Shown piece by piece: positions 43,636-52,186 of a stretch of 57,281 nucleotides of DNA. The translations under genes were made by a program, and so were the position numbers. The stretch is from Clostridiales bacterium. GTDB taxonomy: Bacteria > Bacillota > Clostridia > Lachnospirales > Lachnospiraceae. The stretch is taken from assembly GCA_012520645.1 (NCBI GenBank), contig JAAYNV010000025.1, positions 88,137 to 145,417 on the forward strand. Reading direction: 5' to 3'. The number at the start of each line of letters is the position of its first letter. The stretch's first letter is position 1. The notes under the pieces are model-generated. The model did no database searches, was not told where the DNA came from, and saw only the letters and a list, made by a program, of their open reading frames with translations.

Positions 43636-44100
43636 ATGCGCAGACCGCTTTGTGCTGTCTGCCTTGTATTTGCAGCTGTTGTAGGAGCTTTGCAGTGGGG
43701 CTTGAGAGCTCCGGCACCCTCCTTCAAAGCTGCAGAAGGAGAAAAGGTTAGGGTGACCGGACAGGTACACCGAAAGGAAATCGAACAGTCAGAATTCTAT
43801 GAAGCAAGTCAGATTCTCTATCTGAGGGATATTTCATCCGTAAAATTTTCAAACAAAGAATGGAAAACAGAATATACAGAGGGCGTGATCTGCAGACTGA
43901 AGGATGGTGTGCAGTTAGAAAATAATATCCGGCTGGGAAGCACGGTGATTGTGGAAGGGGAGTTAAGTGCATTTGAGCGTGCCGCAGTGCCCGGTGGTTT
44001 TGACCAGGCAGAATATTACCGGATACAGGGCTATTCTTTTGAGATAAAGAAGGCAAGGATTATCGCACAGAGCAGGAAATATGACAGGTTGGGAGAGTAA
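43636..44100 (+). CDS. comEC: ComEC N-terminal fragment (ends at in-frame stop)
   Basis: About 154 residues: an N-terminal membrane segment (PLCAVCLVFAAVVGAL) and the OB-like DUF4131 domain of ComEC (KVRVTGQVHRKEIEQ, STVIVEGELSAFERAAVPGGFD). It stops at TAA 44098-44100. The next frame, 44110-45912, is in the same phase and continues the protein exactly where family members continue, so one codon, probably a tyrosine (TAT/TAC), has become a stop. GGGGG seven bases before ATG 43636 makes that start better than ATG 43630. Confidence 0.85.
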   Translation: MRRPLCAVCLVFAAVVGALQWGLRAPAPSFKAAEGEKVRVTGQVHRKEIEQSEFYEASQILYLRDISSVKFSNKEWKTEYTEGVICRLKDGVQLENNIRLGSTVIVEGELSAFERAAVPGGFDQAEYYRIQGYSFEIKKARIIAQSRKYDRLGE

Positions 44101-44109
44101 CTGGAAAAC

Positions 44110-45912
44110 TTGCGCATCCGGATCGGACAGGTTTTTGAGGAGGTATTGGGAGAGAAGGATGGGTCGGTATTAAAGGCAATGCTTTTAGGCGAGAAAAAAG
44201 ACTTGGACAAGGACATTAAGAAGCTGTATCAACAGGCATCAATTTCCCATGTTTTATGTATTTCGGGTCTTCACATTACCTTTCTGGGAATGGGACTTTA
44301 CCGCCTGTTAAAAAGAATTATGCTTCCACAGTGGTGCCGTATGTCATTTTGTATCCTTTTGATGTTACTGTATGGAAGGATGACCGGAATGGGGAATTCT
44401 GCCATGCGTGCTATCTTTATGTTTTCCTTAAGTCTGTTTGCCGGTGTTGTGGGGCGAAGTTATGATATGCTGACAGCGCTGGCAGTATCCATGGTTCTGA
44501 TTTTGGTGGAAAACCCGTTGTATATACAGCAAAGTGGTTTTTTATTATCCTTTGGCGCCGTGATGGGAATGGGGGTTGTTACTCCGGTTCTGTATACGAA
44601 AGAAAACAGAATCGGTACAGACAGGAAAAGTCTTCAGTTTGCAGACCGGATACGTAGCAGAGCGTTAAGCGGATTGGCGGGCGGTCTGGGTGTGTTTCTG
44701 GCGACGCTGCCGGTGCTTTTACAGAATTTTTATGAAGTGGCTCCGTATTCTCTGTTGTTGAACCTGTTAGTGCTTCCACTCAGTACGATTCTGCTTCCGG
44801 CAGGTCTTTTGATTCCGGTTTTGTATGCGGTTTATCCGCCGCTTGCAAACATTCCGGGTGCGGTATGCAGGCTGATATTGCTATTATTCGAAAGAGGGTG
44901 CAGACTAAGCCTCACGCTTCCGGGAAGCCGATTCACAGTAGGTCATGTAGAGAGCTGGCAGGTAATTTTATACTATATGATTTTGACTGTATTGGTCATT
45001 ACTGGAAACTGTTACCGGAAAAGATTTCCGGGTAGAATGAGGGCAATCTTTGTATTGGGGGCAGTTTTTGTACTGACTGCACCGACGTGGCAGGGCGGCA
45101 TACGGGTGACGATGCTCGATGTAGGGCAGGGGGATTGCTTTCTGATACAGTCAGGCAGAACGGAAATTCTGGTGGATGGCGGAAGCAGTTCGGAAAAGGA
45201 CGTGGGGAGGAAACGGATTCTGCCGGTATTAAAATATTATGGAATACGCGAACTGGACTATATTCTGATCAGCCATACCGATGAGGATCATGTAAACGGA
45301 ATAAAAGAGCTGCTTGCAGAGGGAGAAATCCGGTGTAAGATGTTAGCCCTGCCCCGCACCGCTGATTGGGAAGCGGTGCTTCCTCAAAACAGGAAACCAC
45401 CCATGTGCTGTCTGTTGCAGAGCGGAGATAAAATCAAAGAGAAGGGATTTGTAATCACCGTTCTTCATCCTTTGCCGGATGAGGCAATGCAGGATGCAAA
45501 CAGTACCTCCATGGTCATTCTTTTGCAGGGAGAAGGGAGCAGTATGCTATTTAACGGGGATCTTCCGGGAGAACAGGAAGCCCTGTTTCTGGAAGATGGG
45601 CTTCTTTTGAAGGAATTGGAAAAAGACAGGACAGAAGGAAAGGCGGGAAATGTGATATTAAAGGCAGGACACCATGGCTCTAACGGTTCTACGACAGAAG
45701 AACTGTTAGATGCCCTGAAACCGGTGCTTACGATAGTTTCCTGCGGAAAAAACAATATTTACGGACATCCGGGAGAGGATTTTTTAAAGCGGGTAAGTGA
45801 CAACGGAAGCAGGGTGCTCGTAACCGCATGGGATGGCACATGTGAATTCGTATTAAAGAAGGGAAGCGTGGAGGTAAAGACAGGGCAGAGCCGGTCCGGG
45901 ATAGACTTATGA
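44110..45912 (+). CDS. comEC: ComEC/Rec2 competence DNA channel, main part
   Basis: A 600-residue frame covering the competence membrane domain and the C-terminal metallo-beta-lactamase-like domain of ComEC. It contains ISHVLCISGLHITFLGMGLY, MTGMGNSAMRAIFM, many hydrophobic segments, then VTMLDVGQGDCFLIQS, ILISHTDEDHVNGI and KAGHHGSNGSTTEELL (metal-binding-type motifs). Its only visible start is TTG 44110, nine bases after the stop of the N-terminal fragment, with a poor ribosome site. If the stop is real, the DNA channel lacks its first transmembrane helix and OB domain, unless translation restarts or reads through. Confidence 0.9.
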   Translation: MRIRIGQVFEEVLGEKDGSVLKAMLLGEKKDLDKDIKKLYQQASISHVLCISGLHITFLGMGLYRLLKRIMLPQWCRMSFCILLMLLYGRMTGMGNSAMRAIFMFSLSLFAGVVGRSYDMLTALAVSMVLILVENPLYIQQSGFLLSFGAVMGMGVVTPVLYTKENRIGTDRKSLQFADRIRSRALSGLAGGLGVFLATLPVLLQNFYEVAPYSLLLNLLVLPLSTILLPAGLLIPVLYAVYPPLANIPGAVCRLILLLFERGCRLSLTLPGSRFTVGHVESWQVILYYMILTVLVITGNCYRKRFPGRMRAIFVLGAVFVLTAPTWQGGIRVTMLDVGQGDCFLIQSGRTEILVDGGSSSEKDVGRKRILPVLKYYGIRELDYILISHTDEDHVNGIKELLAEGEIRCKMLALPRTADWEAVLPQNRKPPMCCLLQSGDKIKEKGFVITVLHPLPDEAMQDANSTSMVILLQGEGSSMLFNGDLPGEQEALFLEDGLLLKELEKDRTEGKAGNVILKAGHHGSNGSTTEELLDALKPVLTIVSCGKNNIYGHPGEDFLKRVSDNGSRVLVTAWDGTCEFVLKKGSVEVKTGQSRSGIDL

Positions 45913-45938
45913 ATGCAGAATAAAAGGTTTTAGTGGTA

Positions 45939-45962
45939 TATGATTTTGAATCATAGTATAAT
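45939..45962 (+). promoter_or_regulatory. Inverted repeat and -10 element upstream of holA
   Basis: TATGATT (45939-45945) and AATCATA (45949-45955) are a perfect inverted repeat around TTG. TATAAT at 45957-45962 follows directly. No good -35 lies 17 bases upstream, so the dyad may be an activator or repressor site covering that position. Confidence 0.4.
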
Positions 45963-46029
45963 TGGGTGAAGCAAAGGTATATCGATTATCCCGGATTACG
46001 GTTTAGAGAAAAAGGAGCATACTTTCATT

Positions 46030-47007
46030 ATGAAGGGAATTTTGGAAGATATTAAAACAGGACAATTAAAGCAGGCATATTTATTGTATGGGGAAGAAGC
46101 CTACCTGCGAAAACAGTACAGAGACAAGCTGCGGGAAGCACTTGGCGGAGACAGTGACAGTATGAATTCCCATTATTTTGAAGGGAAAGATATCAACTGC
46201 GGAGAGATCATTGATCTGGCAGAGACGCTGCCGTTTCTGGCAGAGAGAAGGGTCATTACAATAGAGAACAGCGGATTGTTCAAAAAAGGCGGAGAGGCAC
46301 TGGCAGAATATCTGGCGGCACCGTCCGAGAGCACTTATTTTGTATTCGTTGAGACCGAGATCGACAAGCGGAGTAAGCTCTATAAGGCAGTGCAGAAACT
46401 GGGCCGTGTGGAGGAGTTTGGGCTGCAGGATGAAGGTACACTCAAACGCTGGATTCTCGGCATGGTTAAAAAGGAGGAGAAAAAGATTTCAGAGTCCACC
46501 TTAAACCTGTTTCTGGATAAGACCGGGACGGATATGGAAAATATACGTGGGGAGCTTGAAAAGGTGTTCTGCTATACATTGGAAAAGGACGTGATAACGG
46601 AGGCAGATATCGAAGCAGTCTGCACGCACCGTGTCAGCAATCAGATTTTTGATATGATTAATGCGATTGCGGATAAGAAACAGAAAAGGGCATTGGAACT
46701 TTATTATGATCTTCTGACCCTGAAGGAGCCGCCGATGCGGATATTATTTTTAATTGCCAGACAGTTTAATCTTCTGATGCAGGTCAAGGAATTGAAAGGA
46801 AAGGGCTATGACAATAAGAGCATTGCAGAAAAGACCGGACTGCACAGCTTTGTGGCAGGAAAATATGTGGCACAGTGCGGACGCTTTAAAATGTCGGAAT
46901 TAAAACAGGCGGTAACAGCCTGTGTGGAGGCAGAAACTGCTGTAAAGACGGGAAAGATGACGGATATTCTCAGCGTGGAACTTCTGATCGTACAGTATAG
47001 TGCGTAG
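46030..47007 (+). CDS. holA: DNA polymerase III delta subunit
   Basis: A 325-residue clamp-loader subunit. It starts LEDIKTGQLKQAYLLYGEEAYLRKQY; further blocks are ETLPFLAERRVITIENSGLF, TYFVFVETEIDKRSKLYKAV and the C-terminal FLIARQFNLLMQVKELKGKG with VAGKYVAQCGRF. These match HolA of Firmicutes. AAAGGAG precedes the start. holA commonly follows comEC in Firmicutes, as here. The usual rpsT neighbour is not present. Confidence 0.94.
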   Translation: MKGILEDIKTGQLKQAYLLYGEEAYLRKQYRDKLREALGGDSDSMNSHYFEGKDINCGEIIDLAETLPFLAERRVITIENSGLFKKGGEALAEYLAAPSESTYFVFVETEIDKRSKLYKAVQKLGRVEEFGLQDEGTLKRWILGMVKKEEKKISESTLNLFLDKTGTDMENIRGELEKVFCYTLEKDVITEADIEAVCTHRVSNQIFDMINAIADKKQKRALELYYDLLTLKEPPMRILFLIARQFNLLMQVKELKGKGYDNKSIAEKTGLHSFVAGKYVAQCGRFKMSELKQAVTACVEAETAVKTGKMTDILSVELLIVQYSA

Positions 47008-47170
47008 CCTGGCAGTTGGCAGTTTCTTAGAATAACTATTGTGAAAAGTGACAAAAAAGATTATAATAAAAGCAGAAGAAGCAGGATGATTCATTAGTAT
47101 TAAAAATATTTCGATAATGGATTACGTGACAGAATTATTAAGGCAAGGTATCAGGAAAGGACTTGAAAAA

Positions 47171-47617
47171 ATGAGTATGATCGATGTAATCAGAGCCGAA
47201 ATGGTTAAGGCGATGAAGGAAAAGGATAAGGACAGAAAAGAGACGCTTTCTATGCTGTTGGCAGCTCTGAAAAATAAGGCGATTGACAAGAGAGAAGACT
47301 TGACAGAAGCAGAGGAAGCCGAGGTCGTTAAAAAGGAGATCAAGCAGACCAAGGAGACCATGGAGCTTGCTCCGGCAGACCGTGCAGACATCAGGGAGGC
47401 ATGTGAGAAGAGACTTGCTGTATTAAAGGAATTTGCACCGGAAGAAATGAGTGAGGAGGCAATTCGTGCCGTGGTGGAAGAAGTACTTTCCGGGCTTGGT
47501 CTTGAGCAGCCGAGTGCGAGAGATAAGGGAAAAGTCATGAAGGAGCTGATGCCAAAGGTAAAGGGCAAGGCAGATGGTGCTTTGGTGAATAAGATTGTTG
47601 GAGAAATGCTGAAATAG
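47171..47617 (+). CDS. yqeY: GatB/YqeY-domain protein
   Basis: A 148-residue protein: VIRAEMVKAMKEKDKDRKETLSMLL split at the start of the helical bundle, then AEEAEVVKKEIKQTKETME, and the end MPKVKGKADGALVNKIVGEML. YqeY resembles the tRNA-binding tail domain of GatB (Asp/Glu-tRNA amidotransferase). Its exact function is not established. ATG 47171 with AAAGGA about nine bases upstream is preferred over an upstream TTG/ATG extension. Confidence 0.9.
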   Translation: MSMIDVIRAEMVKAMKEKDKDRKETLSMLLAALKNKAIDKREDLTEAEEAEVVKKEIKQTKETMELAPADRADIREACEKRLAVLKEFAPEEMSEEAIRAVVEEVLSGLGLEQPSARDKGKVMKELMPKVKGKADGALVNKIVGEMLK

Positions 47618-47651
47618 AAAAATTGATTCTGGTCAAATTGGAAAAACAGAA

Positions 47652-47697
47652 AAAACTCCTGTTCCCCGCTTAGGATGAAGTGAGGGTCAGGAGTTTT
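47652..47697. terminator. Bidirectional terminator between yqeY and trmB
   Basis: AAAACTCCTG (47652-47661) pairs with CAGGAGTTTT (47688-47697), with A runs on the left and T on the right, so it can terminate from both sides. The loop contains the stop codon of the minus-strand trmB gene (47670-47672). Confidence 0.8.
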
Positions 47698-48368
47698 ATT
47701 TCGTTCTGAAGCATTTCTTTGAACAGATTGACAAGATTTTGATTTTCGGAATAGAGACAGGTTGAGGTTTCCGGTTTTTCTGCAATCAGTTCTCCGGTCA
47801 GGATGCGTTCAGAATCTACAATCAGGCGGATCTGGGTAGGCGGCATGGGAGTCAGATAGACAGTGCTGCCTGCAAGTGTATAGTCCTCATCCGTAAGCAG
47901 TACGATTTTCAGCCCCTGTCCTGCGAGGGTGCGCAGAATTTCGTCTGCCTGTTTTAGAATATTTGAGGGCAGAGAGGCATAGACACGATAATTTGCGGAC
48001 AATAGTGTATTTTTCAGTTTGTCCATGACCTGCCTGCTGCCACGGATGGTCAGATACCCTTCTGTCAGTCGGACCGGTGCAGGAAGTTCTGTTAAAATTT
48101 CCTGTGCATAGCCTGTGAGCGCACCCAGATAATTTCTGGAGAATTCTTCAAACGCTACCGGAGTATATTTTGTAACCTGTTCTTCCAGAATATAGGCGGC
48201 TCCCTTTTCGACCAGCCCGGCAAGAGAGGTGTAGGCATTAGAACGGGAAAACCCCGTTAATTTTGCGACTTCATATCCGGTCAGTGCACCGTGCTTGATT
48301 AGGGCAATATATATATTTGCTTCCGGGCGGCTTAAGCCAAAATGAATTAATTTTTCAATAACATCCAT
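47670..48368 (-). CDS. TrmB-family transcriptional regulator
   Basis: A 232-residue regulator. The N-terminal winged helix is of the TrmB type: FGLSRPEANIYIALIKHGALTGYEVAKLTGFSR over residues 11-43, with the wing at EKGAAYILEEQVTKYTP. The C-terminal part (about 105-232) resembles the phospholipase-D-like TrmB regulatory domain, with RLTEGYLTIRGSRQVMDKL and VYASLPSNILKQADEI. Family members usually sense sugars. The gene is divergent from lysA and may control it; that is inference from layout. Confidence 0.87.
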   Translation of the reverse strand: MDVIEKLIHFGLSRPEANIYIALIKHGALTGYEVAKLTGFSRSNAYTSLAGLVEKGAAYILEEQVTKYTPVAFEEFSRNYLGALTGYAQEILTELPAPVRLTEGYLTIRGSRQVMDKLKNTLLSANYRVYASLPSNILKQADEILRTLAGQGLKIVLLTDEDYTLAGSTVYLTPMPPTQIRLIVDSERILTGELIAEKPETSTCLYSENQNLVNLFKEMLQNEIKLLTLTSS

Positions 48369-48490
48369 AATACATACCTTTCCTTTCCTGCCGCTATGCG
48401 GTTTTTAGGATATTTTCAGTGTATCATACTTCTGAAAAAAAGAAAAGAAAATAGTGTTCCAAAAAAATACTAATATTTTGTTCAAAATGA

Positions 48491-48519
48491 TTGACATGGT
48501 GACAGCGGTGTGTTAAAGT
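48491..48519 (+). promoter_or_regulatory. Promoter of lysA
   Basis: TTGACA at 48491-48496 and TAAAGT at 48514-48519 are 17 bases apart, with TG at 48511-48512 giving an extended -10. The near-palindrome TTTTGTTCAAAA (48477-48488) lies just upstream and could bind the TrmB regulator. Confidence 0.65.
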
Positions 48520-48574
48520 CACAATGCAGAGACATAAGAACCATGGACAGAGAGAAAGAAAGGACGTAAGAAAA

Positions 48575-49837
48575 ATGGAAAAGAAACCGTTTGTAACACA
48601 AAAGCAGGTTCAGGAAATGGTGCAGAAATATCCGACACCGTTCCATTTATATGATGAAAAGGGAATCAGAGAAAATGCCAGAAAGTTGAAGCAGGCATTT
48701 TCATGGAATAAAGGTTTTAAAGAATATTTTGCAGTCAAGGCAACTCCGAATCCGTATCTGATGCAGATTTTGCGGGAGGAAGGAATCGGTGTGGACTGCT
48801 CTTCTTATACGGAACTTTATTTATCCGATAAGGTAGGATTTAAGGGACAGGAGATCATGTTTTCTTCCAATGTGACACCGGAGGAGGATTTTAAGCTGGC
48901 TTCCGATCTGAATGCAATCATTAACTTTGATGATCTGACGCATTTAAAGTTCTATGAAAAGCTGGCACCGTTCCATGAGACGATGTGCTGCCGTTACAAT
49001 CCGGGCGGAGATTTTACGATTCACAATCAGATCATGGATACACCGAGCGAAGCCAAATACGGTATGACAAAGGAACAGATGAAAGAAGCCTTCCGGTATA
49101 TGAAAGAGAAGGGGGTAAAGCACTTTGGTATCCATGCTTTTTTGGCAAGTAATACTATCACAGAGGAATATTATCCAAAGTTAGCCAGAATTTTATTTGA
49201 GCTGGCTGTGGAAATGAAAAAGGAACTGGGTGTGCATATGGCGTTCATCAACCTTTCCGGTGGTGTCGGAGTTCCTTACAAACCGGAGGATAAGCCGAAT
49301 GATATTCTGGCGAACGGTGAAGGTGTGCGAAAGGCATATGAAGAAATCCTTGTACCGGAAGGTATGGATGATCTGGCAATCTTTACGGAACTGGGAAGAT
49401 TTATGCTGGCGCCATATGGCTGTCTGGTGACCAAAGCAATTCATGAAAAGCACATTTACCGGGAGTATATTGGTGTGGATGCCTGTGCCGCCAACCTGAT
49501 GCGTCCGGCAATCTATGGGGCATATCATCACATTACTGTTCTTGGAAAAGAAAATGCACCCTGTGATCATGTGTATGACGTAACCGGTGGTCTGTGTGAG
49601 AACTGCGATAAATTTGCTGTTCAGCGTGCATTGCCGAAGATTGATATCGGAGATTATCTGGTTATCCATGATACCGGAGCACATGGCTTTTCCATGGGAT
49701 ACAATTATAACGGCAAGCTTCGTTCCGCAGAGGTACTTTTAAAAGAGGATGGAAGCACACAGTTGATCCGCCGTGCAGAGACGAAGGAAGATTATTTTGC
49801 AACACTGGATCTGGATAAGTTTCCATTAAATAAATAA
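48575..49837 (+). CDS. lysA: Diaminopimelate decarboxylase
   Basis: A 420-residue PLP-dependent decarboxylase of the alanine-racemase fold. It has PTPFHLYDEKGIRENARKL, the PLP lysine in YFAVKATPNPYL, VDCSSYTELYLSDKVGF, the active-site cysteine in GGLCENCDKFAVQR and HDTGAHGFSMGYNYN. It forms lysine from meso-diaminopimelate, the last step of the pathway. ATG 48575 is favoured over an earlier ATG at 48524 because the extra 17 residues are basic and not family-like, and AAAGGA lies upstream of it. Terminated at 49851. Confidence 0.93.
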   Translation: MEKKPFVTQKQVQEMVQKYPTPFHLYDEKGIRENARKLKQAFSWNKGFKEYFAVKATPNPYLMQILREEGIGVDCSSYTELYLSDKVGFKGQEIMFSSNVTPEEDFKLASDLNAIINFDDLTHLKFYEKLAPFHETMCCRYNPGGDFTIHNQIMDTPSEAKYGMTKEQMKEAFRYMKEKGVKHFGIHAFLASNTITEEYYPKLARILFELAVEMKKELGVHMAFINLSGGVGVPYKPEDKPNDILANGEGVRKAYEEILVPEGMDDLAIFTELGRFMLAPYGCLVTKAIHEKHIYREYIGVDACAANLMRPAIYGAYHHITVLGKENAPCDHVYDVTGGLCENCDKFAVQRALPKIDIGDYLVIHDTGAHGFSMGYNYNGKLRSAEVLLKEDGSTQLIRRAETKEDYFATLDLDKFPLNK

Positions 49838-49850
49838 GGCAGTCAGGCGT

Positions 49851-49886
49851 AGTCCGCGGAGAAGAAATGATCCGCGGGCTTTTTTT
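49851..49886 (+). terminator. Intrinsic terminator of lysA
   Basis: AGTCCGCGGA (49851-49860) pairs with TCCGCGGGCT (49871-49880) through ten pairs including one G-U, followed by a T run to 49886. Confidence 0.9.
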
Positions 49887-49967
49887 GCCTATTTTTAAAA
49901 GAGTCCCGAAAATGGTACTTATAAAATGCAATAATACGGTCAAAGAAATGCAGGAAGGGAGAAAATC

Positions 49968-50336
49968 ATGAAAAAAAGACTTTATTCCATCACTTTTTTG
50001 GCACTGACCGCCATTATCTTATTTTGTACCACACAGACGGTCTTAAGCCAGTCGAGAGAAAAGCAGGAGACGGCGATTGAACAGCAGTATTATGAAAAAT
50101 GGGAGAAGGATTATCTGGCACAGTTAAGGAGTGGATTGGAGGAAAATGGCTATGCAAATGCCGGAATCACAATGACCCGAGTCAGCGATCCGGAGAACGG
50201 ACGAAGCTATGAAGTAGCGGTTCATCACAAAAGGCTTGAAAATTTGGAAGCAGGTGAGAGACGCAAGCTGCTTGGATACTTGTCGGAGGTTTCCTTTCCG
50301 GTAGAGACCTGCAGCTTTACCTTCCAGATTTTTTAA
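49968..50336 (+). CDS. Small secreted protein of unknown function
   Basis: A 122-residue protein with a signal-like start (KKRLYSITFLALTAIILFC) followed by a polar body. The end, EVSFPVETCSFTFQIF, and the middle VHHKRLENLEAGERRKLLGYL suggest one small folded domain with a single late cysteine. I do not recognise a family. GGAAGGGAG precedes the start, which supports it as a real gene. It stands alone between the lysA terminator and the DUF1653 gene. Confidence 0.7.
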   Translation: MKKRLYSITFLALTAIILFCTTQTVLSQSREKQETAIEQQYYEKWEKDYLAQLRSGLEENGYANAGITMTRVSDPENGRSYEVAVHHKRLENLEAGERRKLLGYLSEVSFPVETCSFTFQIF

Positions 50337-50424
50337 TAAAATTTTAAAGGGAAAATGAGTAGGATTTCGGTTAAAATGTGTTATACTTTGCATAGTAGTT
50401 TTGACAGGCAAAAGGAGAAAATAC

Positions 50425-50982
50425 ATGAGAAAACCGAAGCCGAATGAAATATACAGGCATTTTAAAGGTAATCTATATCAGGTCGTTACACTTGCCACCC
50501 ATACGGAGACAGAGGAAGAGCTGGTCATTTATCAGGCATTATACGGGGACTTGCAGGTATATGCCAGACCGCTTTCCATGTTTGTGAGTCCTGTGGACCA
50601 GAAGAAATATCCGGAATCCACACAAAAATACCGTTTTGAACGGGTGGAGACTCTCTCTGTACAAGGAAATCCGGACATGCAGTCTCTGCCAAAGGAGCCG
50701 GAGGCAGAACAGACAAAGCCGGATCAGCCTTCCGGGATTAAGGAAGAGGCAGAAGAACTGAATATAGACCCGCTTGTGCTTGAATTTCTGGATGCAGATA
50801 CCTATGAGGCCAGACTGAATATTCTGGCGGCACTCCACCACAGGATTACGGATGATATGATCAACACGATGGCGGCAGCCATGGATGTGGAAGTGGAGGC
50901 AGGAGAGCTGGAAGAACGTTACAGTGCATTAAAGATCTGTCTGCTTACGCTGGACAAATACGAGTGCAGCAGGATGAGATAA
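50425..50982 (+). CDS. DUF1653-domain protein with C-terminal extension
   Basis: A 185-residue protein. Residues 1-75 are a clear DUF1653 domain: PKPNEIYRHFKGNLYQVV, EELVIYQALYGD and YARPLSMF. The remaining 110 residues are acidic with a Glu/Pro/Lys-rich linker (about 85-115) and a helical end (FLDADTYEARLNILAALH). DUF1653 alone is normally about 70 residues, so the extension is notable; its function is unknown. AAAGGAG lies before ATG 50425. Confidence 0.85.
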   Translation: MRKPKPNEIYRHFKGNLYQVVTLATHTETEEELVIYQALYGDLQVYARPLSMFVSPVDQKKYPESTQKYRFERVETLSVQGNPDMQSLPKEPEAEQTKPDQPSGIKEEAEELNIDPLVLEFLDADTYEARLNILAALHHRITDDMINTMAAAMDVEVEAGELEERYSALKICLLTLDKYECSRMR

Positions 50983-51046
50983 CTGGGCGTAGCAGCGTGA
51001 TCCGGTCAGAGCCTTAGGAAGCTGTATCCCAAGAGGAGGCAGACAT

Positions 51047-52186
51047 ATGGCATTTGATTTATCCGACAGACTGATGATCGCTGTTTCAGCAGATGCGTTA
51101 TTTGATCTGAATACAGAGCATAAAATATATAGGAAATATGGGGAAGCGGCATTCCGGGCATATCAGCTTATAAAGGAAGAGGAAGTTCTGCGTCCCGGAA
51201 AGGCATTTACGCTGGTGTCGAAGCTTTTGCATTTAAAGCATCTGAATCATACGCAAAAAGAGGCAGAAGATGTGGAAGTGATTCTTTTGTCCCGTGACAG
51301 TGCAGATGCTTCTTTGCGGATATTCCATTCCATGGAATACTATGGAATGGATATTGTGAGGGCTGTCTTTATCGGGGATTCTGAGATTGTTCCTTATCTG
51401 CAAGCCTTTCAGACCGATCTGTTTTTATCTGCGGATGTGAAGGATGTGCAGAGTGCTCTGGAGGCTGGGATTGCGGCGGGAGCCGTATGCGGCAGTTCTG
51501 CGGTAAAAACAGCAGAAAATACAGCGGCAGAAAAAGAGGATAAAGCATCGCTGCGCATTGCCTTTGATGGAGATGCAGTGCTGTTTACGGACGAATCCGA
51601 GCAAATTTTCAAGGAAAAGGGTTTGTGTGCGTTTGAGGAAAATGAGACAAAAAAGGCCCGGATACCGCTTGCGGAAGGACCCTTTGCCGCTCTGTTAAAA
51701 AAGCTCTCCAGAAGAAAGAACCAAACAGGACAGGAGCAGTACATACGTCTTGCACTTGTGACATCCAGATGTGCTCCGGCGCATGAGCGTGTGATCCGGA
51801 CGCTCAGGGAATGGAACACGGAATTAGATGAAATCTTCTTTTTGGGAGGCATATCCAAGCGGGAAATTTTAAAGGCATACTGCGCGGACATTTTTTTCGA
51901 TGACCAACAGATTCATATATATCCGGCATCCGAGGTAGTAACAGCGGCATTGGTGCCATATCGGAATCGCAGAAGTGAAAAAGCGGAAAAAGAGAAAAAG
52001 GAAAAAACAGGAAGAAAGCATGAAATACGACAATATAGTGGAAGGAATCTTCTGGGAAAGACCGAACCGGTTTACGGCTTACGTGGATCTGCGCGGCAAA
52101 ACGGAGACGGTCCATGTGAAAAATACCGGCAGGTGTCTGGAACTTTTACAGGAAGGGGCAAAAGTCTATCTGCAGGAGAGCGATAA
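51047..52186 (+). CDS. Cytosolic 5'-nucleotidase (PF06189 type), C-terminal tail probably out of frame
   Basis: The first 320 residues are a 5'-nucleotidase of the cytosolic type: LMIAVSADALFDLNTEHKIY, FTLVSKLLHLKHL, VILLSRDSADASLRIF and the haloacid-dehalogenase-like IAFDGDAVLFTDESEQIF. It dephosphorylates nucleoside monophosphates. After VPYRNRRSEK the frame runs on into sfsA for 50 residues with no family likeness. One extra A in the A6 run at 52002-52007 would end it at TGA 52021-52023, overlapping the sfsA ATG as ATGA. I take that as the natural end. GAGGAGG precedes ATG 51047. Confidence 0.85.
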   Translation: MAFDLSDRLMIAVSADALFDLNTEHKIYRKYGEAAFRAYQLIKEEEVLRPGKAFTLVSKLLHLKHLNHTQKEAEDVEVILLSRDSADASLRIFHSMEYYGMDIVRAVFIGDSEIVPYLQAFQTDLFLSADVKDVQSALEAGIAAGAVCGSSAVKTAENTAAEKEDKASLRIAFDGDAVLFTDESEQIFKEKGLCAFEENETKKARIPLAEGPFAALLKKLSRRKNQTGQEQYIRLALVTSRCAPAHERVIRTLREWNTELDEIFFLGGISKREILKAYCADIFFDDQQIHIYPASEVVTAALVPYRNRRSEKAEKEKKEKTGRKHEIRQYSGRNLLGKTEPVYGLRGSARQNGDGPCEKYRQVSGTFTGRGKSLSAGER

